From NCBI GenBank assembly GCA_037693485.1, contig CM075345.1, positions 77,311,001-77,375,000 of the forward strand: DNA of 64,000 nt, in the 5' to 3' direction. The translations under genes were made by a program, and so were the position numbers. Below are positions 1-9,948 of this stretch, in pieces (position 1 is the stretch's first letter; every line of letters begins with the position of its first letter). This stretch comes from Kitagawia praeruptora (taxonomy: Eukaryota > Streptophyta > Magnoliopsida > Apiales > Apiaceae). A model generated the notes under the pieces. It saw nothing but the letters and a program-made list of their open reading frames with translations, made no database searches and had not been told where the DNA came from.

Positions 1-2124
1 ACAGTTGATGGTGTGGTTGTTCCAGAACATACAGCAGAGAAGCCAAAATCTGAATGGTCAGATAAGGACAAGGAGAATGTTCTCAAAGATGCTAAAGTGA
101 GAAACATATTATTCAACAGTCTTGATTCTGTTCTCACTAACTATGTTCTCTCTTGTAAAACTGCTAAGGATATATGGGACAATCTTAAGGTTCACTGTGA
201 AGGAACTAAGCCTGTCAGGAAGAATATGAGGACATTACTTATACAACAGTATGAGTACTTTGAATCCAAGTCTGGTGAGTCACTTACTGATACCTTTGAT
301 AGGTTTACAAAACTCATCAATGAGATGGCCATGCATGGTAAATATTATGACTTAGAGGATATGAATACAAAGTTCATGAAAGCTTTGCCTGATTTCTACA
401 ATGAGAAGATATCTGCGATTGAGGAAGCTAATGATCTGGATGAGATTTCATTAGAGGCAGTATATGGAAAATTGAGAGCTTATGAACTTGACAAGCAGCA
501 GAAGAAGAGCAGGAGTGAAGGAAAGATGAAGACTATTGCACTTACTGCTCAATCTGAAGTAAAGAAGCTTCCTGAAGAACAGCATGAAGAGATTGCTGTA
601 AAGAATTCGAGGAAGAAGAAAAGCAAAGAAAGTTCTGAGTCAGAGACTACTGATATGGACTCTGACAACAATGATTCTGAATCTGAGATGCAAGAACTCT
701 TTGCTATGTTTGCTAAAGCTTTCAAGAAAGGAAGATTCAACAGAAGAAGATTTAGCAAAGGACCTTTTCAAAAGAAGGATGAGAAGAAGAGTGACAAGAG
801 CAAAAGTACAATTGTCAAGCTTGATAAGGCCAAGATCAAGTGCTTTAACTGCAGTGAGCTTGGACACTTTGCTAATGAGTGTAAGAAGCCTAGGAATTCA
901 GGAAAGGGTAATGCACTTATGGTCACACAGAAGGATTGGGCTGATTCCAGTGACTCTGAAGATGAATTGGATTATGAAAACATTGCATTGATGGCCAATA
1001 GTTCAGACAAACCTGGATCTCCAAAGAAAACTTCTCCATCTTCTGTTAAGGTATCACTTCACTCTCTTGATTCATTTGATAGCTTAAATTCTGATGAAAT
1101 TAGATCTATCCATGCTGAGTTTAAGAATCTTATGACTAATTTTAGAATTCTTACTTGTGAAAGAGATGAACTTAAGGCTAAGAATGATAAATTAGTTGAT
1201 AGAAATAATTTTCTTGAATCTGAATTAATTCAAATGGAAGAATACAAGTTGAGTTCTGATAAAGCTAAGCATGATTATAGTGTAATTCTTGAGGCTTATG
1301 ACTATGTCAGAAAAAAACTAGAAGAAGAGAGAGATGTGATTAAGACCATTAACAATTCCAGTAAGAAGACAATAGAAATCTTTGAGAGTGGAATTCGTGG
1401 TAAGGTTAATGGTTTAGGTTTTGATAAGGCTAGACAAGAAGAAAAAGTAGCTATTGTCAATGATGATAGTAAGGTAGAAGCTAACACATCTAAATCTGAA
1501 GGTAAGAAAATTGTTTCTGAACCTAATCATGTTAAATTTGTTGATTCAAAAGGTACCCCTGTTGTACACAAGAGAATTAACAATAGTTATTCAGATGAGA
1601 AAGTGTTAGAGAAACCTAAGAATGTAAACATAGGGTTTCTGTCTAAGTCTCAGTTGAAACAGAGATTAGATGATCTTTCAGAGTCTAGCAAGATCAAGAG
1701 AAATAGGAATGGAAAAGAAGGTATTAACAAAGAGAATAATTACAAGAATGTACCTGATGCACCTAGGAAAAAATGCTATAAGTGTGGAAATCATAATCAT
1801 TTGGCCCTAGACTGCAATCAAAAACCTTCTTGGAAAACTGAGTCCAGATTCCCCAAGACTCAGAAAATTCAATACCAACCACAAAAAGCTTGTTATCATT
1901 GTGGTAGTTTACTTCATTCCATTTACATGTGTAGAGAATATCATGAACTGTATTATGACTATTATTCTTTGAAATCTGAAACTCCTAGTCACAAACAGCT
2001 TGTGAGATCAGAGTCTAAAGTTGACTCTGCAACAGGTAAAATAAATGCAAAATCTTCAAAGTCTGTTGTCTCTAAATCTAGTAAGAAAGGATCCAATCAA
2101 AGTTGGGTCCTAAAAAAATTCTAA
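1..2124 (+). CDS. gag: Sirevirus A gag, N-terminus off-window
   Basis: Capsid/nucleocapsid polyprotein that packages element RNA in cytoplasmic particles. The frame is open from base 1 to a TAA at 2122. The first ~170 codons form the copia-type gag domain. Three CX2CX4HX4C zinc knuckles follow, at 841-882, 1774-1815 and 1891-1932. Between knuckles 1 and 2 lies a charged, probably coiled-coil stretch (about 1080-1400). The same three-knuckle order occurs in Sireviruses B and C. The third knuckle is followed in all by an HxxYYxYY tyrosine cluster. The first in-frame start-like codon (GTG at 13) is not the real start; the N-terminus is missing. Confidence 0.9.
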   Translation, partial: TVDGVVVPEHTAEKPKSEWSDKDKENVLKDAKVRNILFNSLDSVLTNYVLSCKTAKDIWDNLKVHCEGTKPVRKNMRTLLIQQYEYFESKSGESLTDTFDRFTKLINEMAMHGKYYDLEDMNTKFMKALPDFYNEKISAIEEANDLDEISLEAVYGKLRAYELDKQQKKSRSEGKMKTIALTAQSEVKKLPEEQHEEIAVKNSRKKKSKESSESETTDMDSDNNDSESEMQELFAMFAKAFKKGRFNRRRFSKGPFQKKDEKKSDKSKSTIVKLDKAKIKCFNCSELGHFANECKKPRNSGKGNALMVTQKDWADSSDSEDELDYENIALMANSSDKPGSPKKTSPSSVKVSLHSLDSFDSLNSDEIRSIHAEFKNLMTNFRILTCERDELKAKNDKLVDRNNFLESELIQMEEYKLSSDKAKHDYSVILEAYDYVRKKLEEERDVIKTINNSSKKTIEIFESGIRGKVNGLGFDKARQEEKVAIVNDDSKVEANTSKSEGKKIVSEPNHVKFVDSKGTPVVHKRINNSYSDEKVLEKPKNVNIGFLSKSQLKQRLDDLSESSKIKRNRNGKEGINKENNYKNVPDAPRKKCYKCGNHNHLALDCNQKPSWKTESRFPKTQKIQYQPQKACYHCGSLLHSIYMCREYHELYYDYYSLKSETPSHKQLVRSESKVDSATGKINAKSSKSVVSKSSKKGSNQSWVLKKF

Positions 2125-2150
2125 CTAGTTACTTTTTGTTTGCAGGGCAT
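2116..2150 (+). promoter_or_regulatory. gag/pol junction of element A with splice-acceptor-like site
   Basis: The gag TAA (2122-2124) is followed by a T-rich run and TTTGCAG|GGC, with AG at 2144-2145. Pol then continues in the same frame as gag, and no ATG opens it. The TTGCAGGG core recurs at the equivalent place in Sirevirus B (31804) and C (minus, about 47328). It reads like a plant 3' splice site. Bypass of a single TAA would also link the frames in this element. The mechanism is inferred. Confidence 0.45.
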
Positions 2151-5100
2151 AGGAAAGAAGCATTCAATTATCTTGGACAGTGGATGCTCTGGACATATGA
2201 CTGGAAAGAAGTCCCTGCTTACAAAGTTTGAGAGGAAAGCTGGCCCAGTAATATCTTTTGGAGATGGCAACAAAGGAGAAACTCTGGGATATGGCTCAAT
2301 TATTTTGGGGAATGTCATCATAGAAAATGTAGCACTGGTTGAAGGCTTGAAACATACTCTTTTAAGTATAAGTCAACTGGGTGATAAAGGTTACAAATCA
2401 ATCTTTGACAGAGAAGGATGCAAAGTCTTGAATATGCAGAATGGAGACATTGTTCTAACTGGTCAAAGGCATGGTAACATATATGAAGCCAGCTTAAGTG
2501 ATACATCTAAAAGAATTGTTAGATGTCTCTACAGCAAAGCAACAAATGATGAAAGCTGGAATTGGCACAAGAAGCTCTCACATCTTAATTTCAAGAAGCT
2601 TAATCAACTTGTTAAACACAATTTGGTGAGAGGCCTACCTTAGGCGAATTTTGTGCAAGATGGACTTTGTGATGCATGTCAGTTTGGAAAGCAAAGAAGA
2701 ACCACCTTCAAGAGCAAGACTGAAAATTCAATTACTAAACCATTTCACATGCTACATCTTGATCTGTTTGGTCCAGTAAACATTATGTCTATCAGCAAGA
2801 AAAGATATGCTCTAGTTATGGTGGATGATTTCACAAGGTTCACATGGGTGTTCTTTCTACACAAGAAGGATGAAGCTCCTCAGCAAATCATTGAACTTAT
2901 CAAGAATATTCATAATAACTCTGAGTACAAAGTCAAAGTACTTAGGAGTGACAATGGTACAGAATTCAAGAATTCTACAATGGAGGGGTTTTGTGCAGAC
3001 AATGGAATCACTCAACAGTTTTCTGCACCTGGTACACCTCAACAAAATGGTGTAGTGGAAAGAAAGAACAGGACTCTCATAGAGGCAGCAAGAACCATGC
3101 TTGCAGATGCAAAACTTCCAACCTACTTTTGGGCAGAAGCTATTAACACTGCATGTTTCACTCAGAACTGTACCTTGGTAAATAGTCATGGAAAAACTCC
3201 CTATGAGATGATCAAAGGAAAGAAACCAAGTGTGAAATATTTTCACATCTTTGGATGCAAATGCTATGTCCTAAAAGTTCATCCAGAACAACTTGGAAAA
3301 TTTGAAGCCAAATCGGATGAAGCAATTTTTCTAGGATATTCAGCATCTAAGGCCTTCAAAGTTTATAATCTCAGAACTCACATTGTTATGGAATCAATTC
3401 ATGTTGCATTTGATGATAAGAAATTTGGAATTTTGCAAACTGATGAAAGCCATGACAAATTGGAATTTGAAAATCTGAAGAATTCTGAGATACTCTCAAG
3501 TGATGATGAAGGTTCTCCAGAAGAAATTTCTATTGCTTCTCAAAGGAATGCTACTGTTGAGGGGGAGCAAATAAATCAGAGAGAACACAGTGATCATCAG
3601 GAGCAGACTAGTCTTTCAGAATCTATTCCATCAGGAATTGATGTTTCAGAGTCTACTCCATCAGGAACTGACCTTTCAGAGTCTACTGAGGAAAGATCAG
3701 TAACTAGCAGCAATATGGAATCTACTGATTCTATTGATCAAAGGAGAGTTTTTGAAGGTAGAGAGAATTCTTCTACAAGAGATACCACTAACTTAGGGGG
3801 AGAGACTAGCAGAGTTGATTTACCACCTGTTAGAAAATGGACAAAGGATCATACTGAAGATTTGATAATTGGTGATCCAAATAGTGGTGTTCGAACTAGA
3901 AGATCAATTCAAAATGAATGCTTGTATAGTTGCTTTCTCTCAAAGAATGAACCTAAGAAGGTTGAAGAAGCCTTACAGGATCCTGATTGGGTAATTGCAA
4001 TGCAGGAGGAGTTAAATGAGTTTGAGAGAAACAAAGTTTGGAAACTGGTACCAAGACCTAAAGATAGATCTATTGTTGGTGCAAGATGGGTTTTCAGAAA
4101 CAAGCTAGATGAATCTGGTATGATTGTAAGAAACAAAGCAAGACTGGTGGCCAAAGGTTATTCTCAGGAAGAAGGCATTGATTATGATGAGACCTTTGCA
4201 CCTGTAGCAAGATTGGAAGCAATCAGAATGTTTCTTGCATTTGCAGCTCATTCAAAATTCAAGGTATATCAGATGGATGTAAAGAGTGCTTTTCTAAATG
4301 GCAAACTTGATGAAGAAGTGTATGTAGAACAGCCACCTGGATTTGTTGATCCAAAGTTTCCAAATCATGTCTACAAACTTGACAAGGCACTCTATGGACT
4401 AAAGCAGGCACCAAGAGCATGGTATGAGACTTTGTCTAAATTTCTTCTTGAAAATGGCTTCACAAGAGGTACAATTGACAAAACTCTATTCTTTAGAAAG
4501 ATAAAAGGTGAATTGCTTTTAGTTCAAGTTTATGTTGATGATATTATTTTTGGTTCTACTAATGAAAAGTTGTGTGCTAAGTTTAGCAAGCTTATGCAGT
4601 CTAAGTATCAGATGAGCATGATGGGTGAACTAAATTATTTCTTAGGCTTGCAGGTCAAACAGACTGAGACTGGTATTTTCATTAATCAGTCAAAGTATAT
4701 CAAAGATCTTTTAAGAAGGTTTGACTTTCAAGACTGTGCAGTTGCAAAAACACCCATGGCAACAGCCACTAAACTAGACTCTGATCCTAAGGGGAAGAGT
4801 GTGGATAATACTAGTTATAGAGGCATGATAGGCTCATTGTTATATCTAACTGCAAGTAGGCCAGATATAATGTTTTCTACCTGTTTATGTGCTAGATTCC
4901 AAAGTAATCCTAAGGAATCTCATTTAATTGCTGTGAAGAGAATCTTTAGATATCTCAAAGGAACTCCAAATCTTGGTTTGTGGTATCCTAGAGAATCTGA
5001 TTTCTTTCTAATTGGCTATTCAGACTCTGATTATGCAGGGTGTAAGATAGACAGGAAAAGCACTACAGGTACATGTCAATTTTTGGGAAATAGATTGATT

Positions 5101-5472
5101 TCTTGGGCAAGCAAGAAGCAACAATCTGTTTCAACCTCAACTGCAGAAGCTGAGTACATAGCAGCAGGCAGTTGTTGTGCACAGCTCCTTTGGATAAGAA
5201 ATCAGTTGCTGGATTATGGAATGACACTTAGTAATATTCCTATGTTTTGTGATAATACTAGTGCTATTAAAATTGCAGAAAATCCAGTTCAACATTCAAG
5301 GACTAAGCACATTGATGTCAGGTATCATTTTATTAGAGAACATATTGAGAATGGTACTGTGGAACTTCATTTTGTTCCTACTGACAAACAGCTTGCAGAT
5401 ATTCTAACTAAACCACTTGATGAGACTACATTCAGTAGACTAGTAAGTGAGTTAGGAATGTTAAATTTTTAG
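2125..5472 (+). pseudogene. pol: Sirevirus A pol (PR-INT-RT-RNase H), one nonsense codon
   Basis: Polyprotein for cleavage, integration and reverse transcription. In order: protease with LDSGCSGHMTG soon after the junction; the integrase HHCC region (WHKKLSHL ... CDACQ); the integrase core with HLDLFGP, RSDNGTEF and NGVVERKNR (the D, D, E residues); a Ser/Glu-rich linker (about 3480-3840); RT with YVDDIIF near 4531; and RNase H ending at TAG 5470-5472. The frame is open except for a TAG at 2641-2643, inside the integrase zinc-binding region, where element B has a lysine codon (AAG to TAG would explain it). The apparent start at 2140 is only a TTG. Confidence 0.9.
3557..3569 (+). other. Purine tract in INT-RT linker (VEGEQ)
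   Basis: TTGAGGGGGAGCA encodes part of VEGEQ in the acidic linker between integrase and RT. A second tract, TAGGGGGAGA, lies at 3794-3803. The equivalent TTGAGGGGGAGCA is present in Sirevirus B (near 33266) and C (minus, near 43890). Sireviruses are known for extra polypurine tracts; a priming role here is inferred. Confidence 0.4.
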
Positions 5473-6931
5473 ATCTTTAACATCTGCATAAGTAGCAAGG
5501 TATGTTGTTCTTAGCTTATAGACTTGATATTCCTATCAGGATCTATATTTGATTGTTAAATGCTTTAGCTATAACACATTGCCTTGATAAATTTCAGTAT
5601 GATAGACTTGTTAATAATCATCAGGATTAGATTTGTTATCAGGATGCTGACGTCATCAGTATTGTGTCAGTATCAGGATTATGAAAATTGTTTCAGATCC
5701 TGACGTTTACTTTGTGTAGTAATCTGATTCTGTGATGTGTTAAGTCTATGCTAGCAAGTTTTGATATTTGCATACTGATAATTTATACATCATTCAGAAA
5801 TCAAAAGACAAGCAGATAACAAGAAATTGTATTTTCATTAATAAAAATCATTACATGGAAATGAAATACAACATCTTTTTGTCTAAATTTCTATTCTATA
5901 CTTGTCTATTGATATGAACTCTGAGAAACAGGACAAGGAGCATCTCAAGAAATCCATCAGGGGATGAAAGCCTCGTTTGCTCTTGGATTCCTTGTCTGGG
6001 CGACTTGAATGAGAGCAGCTAACTTAAATGAATAGCATCTCCATCAAGATCAACCTCAGACTCTCGGCCAAATTCTTCATCCTCAAGTTTTGAGGAGGTT
6101 AGGGGAAGATTGTATCCAACAGATGGATGTTCTAGGAGAAACCTCTGGATATTATCGAAAACCAATCCATTCATGATTAGTTCGATGAGAAGAGTCGTTT
6201 GTTCAAAGAGATGATCAAGAACAGGATGTTCATTGACCAAGAAAAATCTGAAAAATGGGTTTGAAGGGATTTTTGGTTTGAGAAGCATTGTTGAGAAGAA
6301 AAGAAATTGAAAGGTTATGGAGAATGGCACAAGGCGTTTGGTTCTTTTAAAGGAAGACGTGAGAAGCTGAGCAGTCACTTGGAAGTCTTAATGAAGTCAA
6401 ATGCTAATTATTGCATGAGACTGTATTTCTTGTTTCAAGAAATATTGAAAATATCTAACCAATTGATTTTCTGTTCAGATTAATTGTTTATTTTCTTTTT
6501 CAGATAAAAGAAAGATGCCACATATTAAGTCTCTGATGATATTGATCAGGATTTCATGAGTGATCATCAGGATTTGAAAATTATATTTTTAAATCAAATT
6601 GCATTTTGTGATTATTTTGATGAGAGATCATCAGGAAAAGGAAGCTGATCAGTATTACTTATTTATACCCTGATTTATTTCATGAAAATCAATTTTGGAT
6701 TTTATTTTACAAAAATCGTGGGTAACCGCATTTTTTCAGGGACTGACACCTGTCAATTTACGTGTCAACGTGGGATAGTGGTCTGAAAGATTTGTGAAAT
6801 ATATTTGTTTTGAAACTCTAATCGTGTAATTGCTTTCTCTAATCTTACATTCTCTAAAGCAAAAATCACTCTTGAGTTTTCAAAATCACTAATCCATTTC
6901 AAGAATTTTCAAGTTTCTTTTCAGATCAAGA
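5473..6931 (+). other. pol to extra-ORF spacer, copy 1
   Basis: About 1.46 kb separate pol from the extra ORF, with no sense-strand gene. The stretch is rich in short ATCAGGAT/ATCAGTAT motifs and their complements. It contains an antisense ORF (6019-6288) and, just before the extra ORF, a pyrimidine- and A-rich leader-like segment (about 6820-6931). The spacing suggests the extra ORF is expressed from a separate or spliced RNA rather than by readthrough of pol. Confidence 0.6.
6019..6288 (-). CDS. Antisense ORF of element A, copy 1
   Basis: An ORF on the strand opposite to gag-pol, between pol and the extra ORF. The frame is open to 6378, but that upstream start is a GTG. The first ATG is at 6288 in the context CAACAATGC, close to the plant start consensus, and gives about 89 residues. 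The protein begins MLLKPKIPSN, has a hydrophobic and aromatic middle and ends in an acidic tail. I recognise no domain. Antisense extra ORFs have been reported in some plant LTR elements, which makes a real gene plausible. Chance cannot be excluded because the second copy here is only a recent duplicate. Confidence 0.45.
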   Translation of the reverse strand: MLLKPKIPSNPFFRFFLVNEHPVLDHLFEQTTLLIELIMNGLVFDNIQRFLLEHPSVGYNLPLTSSKLEDEEFGRESEVDLDGDAIHLS

Positions 6932-7924
6932 ATGGCAGCTCAGAGAAGATTACCTAAATCAGTAGCCTTCAAGTTTGGTGACTTTGATTTTATGACAAAC
7001 AATCATGTTGCAGCTATCACCAACAAGGAAGGAGTGTCATCTGATTTTCATCCAATCATGGACTTTCTGGCGTATGGACCATTAAGTTATGCATTGACAG
7101 CATCTCCACAGATTAATCAAGTAGCTGTTTCACAAGCTTGGGAGAATGCTGAGGTAATTGATTCTACTCAGAGTCAATCAGGTAAGATTGTTCTACATTT
7201 AGGACAAGATTCATTTGACATTACTGAATCTGTTGTTAGTTCAGTACTTTGCTTACCTGTTACTGATAGTTATGAGAATGTACCATCTGATGATAATATA
7301 AGAACTATGTTGTCTGAATTAGGTTATAGTGGACCTCTAGATAACATGAGCCAGTTGAATAGGTCTTTTCTTAGAAAGGAATGGTCTTTTTATTTTGATC
7401 AAATTGCTAAATGTTTTACTGGCAAATGTAGTTCTTTTCAACAAATTACTTCTGTTACATCACATATTGCTTATAGTTTGCTTTATGACAGAGTAATTAA
7501 CATTGGTCATATTATCTTAAGTCAGATGAGTATTAAACTTGGGTCAAGAGATCAAAACAGGAAAATGGTTTATTATCATAGATTTATGCAATTGTTTATT
7601 AACCATTTTATTCCTGATGTTGAAGCTAGATTTGGTAGGGAATACTGTGTTTCTTCTTATGAACAGCAAAAGAGAATTTTCTCTGATATTACAAAGAAGG
7701 ACAATGAAAAGAATCTAGATGAAATACCTGCAATTCATTATCCACATCATTTTCAGGTAATTCTTAAAACTCATCTTCCTACTCTCTACAATTCTTCTTT
7801 CTTTTGTGGTGAAATGGCTCAGGAATCTCAATTGGAGGAGAACCCACCTGTGTCTACCCAAGTAGCCGAAAACATCATAGTCTCTGAAACAATTCAAGGG
7901 TCTTGGTATATATTACCAAAGTAA
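6932..7924 (+). pseudogene. Sirevirus A extra ORF, truncated duplicate
   Basis: Starts at a good ATG (TCAAGAATGGC) and matches the first ~322 codons of the full ORF at 9949-13290. It then runs into the duplication junction and ends after a few unrelated codons (GSWYILPK). It keeps the conserved N-terminal domain but loses the low-complexity middle and the coiled-coil end. It is a by-product of the tandem duplication. Whether it is translated is unknown. Confidence 0.85.
7899..7915 (+). other. 17-bp filler at duplication junction
   Basis: The bases ggtcttggtatatatta lie between the end of copy 1 (after aattcaag) and the start of copy 2 (ccaaagtaatcc). They match neither the continuation of the extra ORF nor the pol sequence before the unit. 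Such filler is typical of end-joining repair. Confidence 0.8.
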
Positions 7925-8489
7925 TCCTAAGGAATCTCATTTAATTGCTGTGAAGAGAATCTTTAGATATCTCGAAGGAACTCCAAATCTTGGTTTGTGG
8001 TATCCTAGAGAATCTGATTTCTTTCTAATTGGCTATTCAGACTCTGATTATGCAGGGTGTAAGATAGACAGGAAAAGCACTACAGGTACATGTCAATTTT
8101 TGGGAAATAGATTGATTTCTTGGGCAAGCAAGAAGCAACAATCTGTTTCAACCTCAACTGCAGAAGCTGAGTACATAGCAGCAGGCAGTTGTTGTGCACA
8201 GCTCTTTTGGATAAGAAATCAGTTGCTGGATTATGGAATGACACTTAGTAATATTCCTATGTTTTGTGATAATACTAGTGCTATTAAAATTGCAGAAAAT
8301 CCAGTTCAACATTCAAGGACTAAGCACATTGATGTCAGGTATCATTTTATTAGAGAACATATTGAGAATGGTACTGTGGAACTTCATTTTGTTCCTACTG
8401 ACAAACAGCTTGCAGATATTCTAACTAAACCACTTGATGAGACTACATTCAGTAGACTAGTAAGTGAGTTAGGAATGTTAAATTTTTAG
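7916..8489 (+). pseudogene. Duplicated RNase H fragment of pol
   Basis: This is the last ~190 codons of pol, copied by the tandem duplication. It holds the RNase H core (YSDSDYAGCKIDRKS) and the C-terminal HFVPTDKQLADILTKPL. It lacks PR, INT and RT and has no start of its own; the first in-frame start-like codon is a GTG at 7950. It is not expected to act alone. Confidence 0.88.
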
Positions 8490-9948
8490 ATCTTTAACAT
8501 CTGCATAAGTAGCAAGGTATGTTGTTCTTAGCTTATAGACTTGATATTCCTATCAGGATCTATATTTGATTGTTAAATGCTTTAGCTATAACACATTGCC
8601 TTGATAAATTTCAGTATGATAGACTTGTTAATAATCATCAGGATTAGATTTGTTATCAGGATGCTGACGTCATCAGTATTGTGTCAGTATCAGTATTATG
8701 AAAATTGTTTCAGATCCTGACGTTTACTTTGTGTAGTAATCTGATTCTGTGATGTGTTAAGTCTATGCTAGCAAGTTTTGATATTTGCATACTGATAATT
8801 TATACATCATTCAGAAATCAAAAGACAACCAGATAACAAGAAATTGTATTTTCATTAATAAAAATCATTACATGGAAATGAAATACAACATCTTTTTGTC
8901 TAAATTTCTATTCTATACTTGTCTATTGATATGAACTCTGAGAAACAGGACAAGGAGCATCTCAAGAAATCCATCAGGGGATGAAAGCCTCGTTTGCTCT
9001 TGGATTCCTTGTCTGGGCGACTTGAATGAGAGCAGCTAACTTAAATGAATAGCATCTCCATCAAGATCAACCTCAGACTCTCGGCCAAATTCTTCATCCT
9101 CAAGTTTTGAGGAGGTTAGGGGAAGATTGTATCCAACAGATGGATGTTCTAGGAGAAACCTCTGGATATTATCGAAAACCAATCCATTCATGATTAGTTC
9201 GATGAGAAGAGTCGTTTGTTCAAAGAGATGATCAAGAACAGGATGTTCATTGACCAAGAAAAATCTGAAAAATGGGTTTGAAGGGATTTTTGGTTTGAGA
9301 AGCATTGTTGAGAAGAAAAGAAATTGAAAGGTTATGGAGAATGGCACAAGGCGTTTGGTTCTTTTAAAGGAAGACGTGAGAAGCTGAGCAGTCACTTGGA
9401 AGTCTTAATGAAGTCAAATGCTAATTATTGCATGAGACTGTATTTCTTGTTTCAAGAAATATTGAAAATATCTAACCAATTGATTTTCTGTTCAGATTAA
9501 TTGTTTATTTTCTTTTTCAGATAAAAGAAAGATGCCACATATTAAGTCTCTGATGATATTGATCAGGATTTCATGAGTGATCATCAGGATTTGAAAATTA
9601 TATTTTTAAATCAAATTGCATTTTGTGATTATTTTGATGAGAGATCATCAGGAAAAGGAAGCTGATCAGTATTACTTATTTATACCCTGATTTATTTCAT
9701 GAAAATCAATTTTGGATTTTATTTTACAAAAATCGTGGGTAACCGCATTTTTTCAGGGACTGACACCTGTCAATTTACGTGTCAACGTGGGATAGTGGTC
9801 TGAAAGATTTGTGAAATATATTTGTTTTGAAACTCTAATCGTGTAATTGCTTTCTCTAATCTTACATTCTCTAAAGCAAAAATCACTCTTGAGTTTTCAA
9901 AATCACTAATCCATTTCAAGAATTTTCAAGTTTCTTTTCAGATCAAGA
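8490..9948 (+). other. Spacer upstream of full extra ORF (duplicate)
   Basis: Second copy of the pol-extra ORF spacer. It carries the duplicated antisense ORF and the leader-like segment directly before ATG 9949. There is no other gene. Confidence 0.6.
9036..9305 (-). CDS. Antisense ORF of element A, copy 2
   Basis: Translated sequence identical to the ORF at 6019-6288, with the same CAACAATGC start (ATG at 9305). Because the duplication is very recent, identity here is not independent evidence of selection. Confidence 0.42.
   Translation of the reverse strand: MLLKPKIPSNPFFRFFLVNEHPVLDHLFEQTTLLIELIMNGLVFDNIQRFLLEHPSVGYNLPLTSSKLEDEEFGRESEVDLDGDAIHLS

Larger units (their letters stand above)
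4899..7898 (+). repeat. Tandem duplication inside element A, copy 1
   Basis: This 3,000-bp unit starts in the RT/RNase H part of pol and ends in the extra ORF. It is repeated at 7916-10915 with an offset of exactly 3,017 bp. Matching landmarks are the pol stops 5472/8489, antisense-ORF ends 6019/9036 and extra-ORF starts 6932/9949. The units are separated by 17 bp (7899-7915) that belong to neither. By eye they differ at only about four positions. An assembly artefact is a possible alternative. Confidence 0.95.

Noticed and set aside
2140..2142. Apparent pol start codon
   Set aside because: It is TTG, as are the equivalents at 31804 and 47328. The frame merely opens there after a stop; this is not a plant start codon.
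2641..2643. Programmed readthrough of the pol TAG in element A
   Set aside because: It falls in the integrase zinc region. Element B has a lysine codon there and no known readthrough context follows, so a point mutation is more likely.
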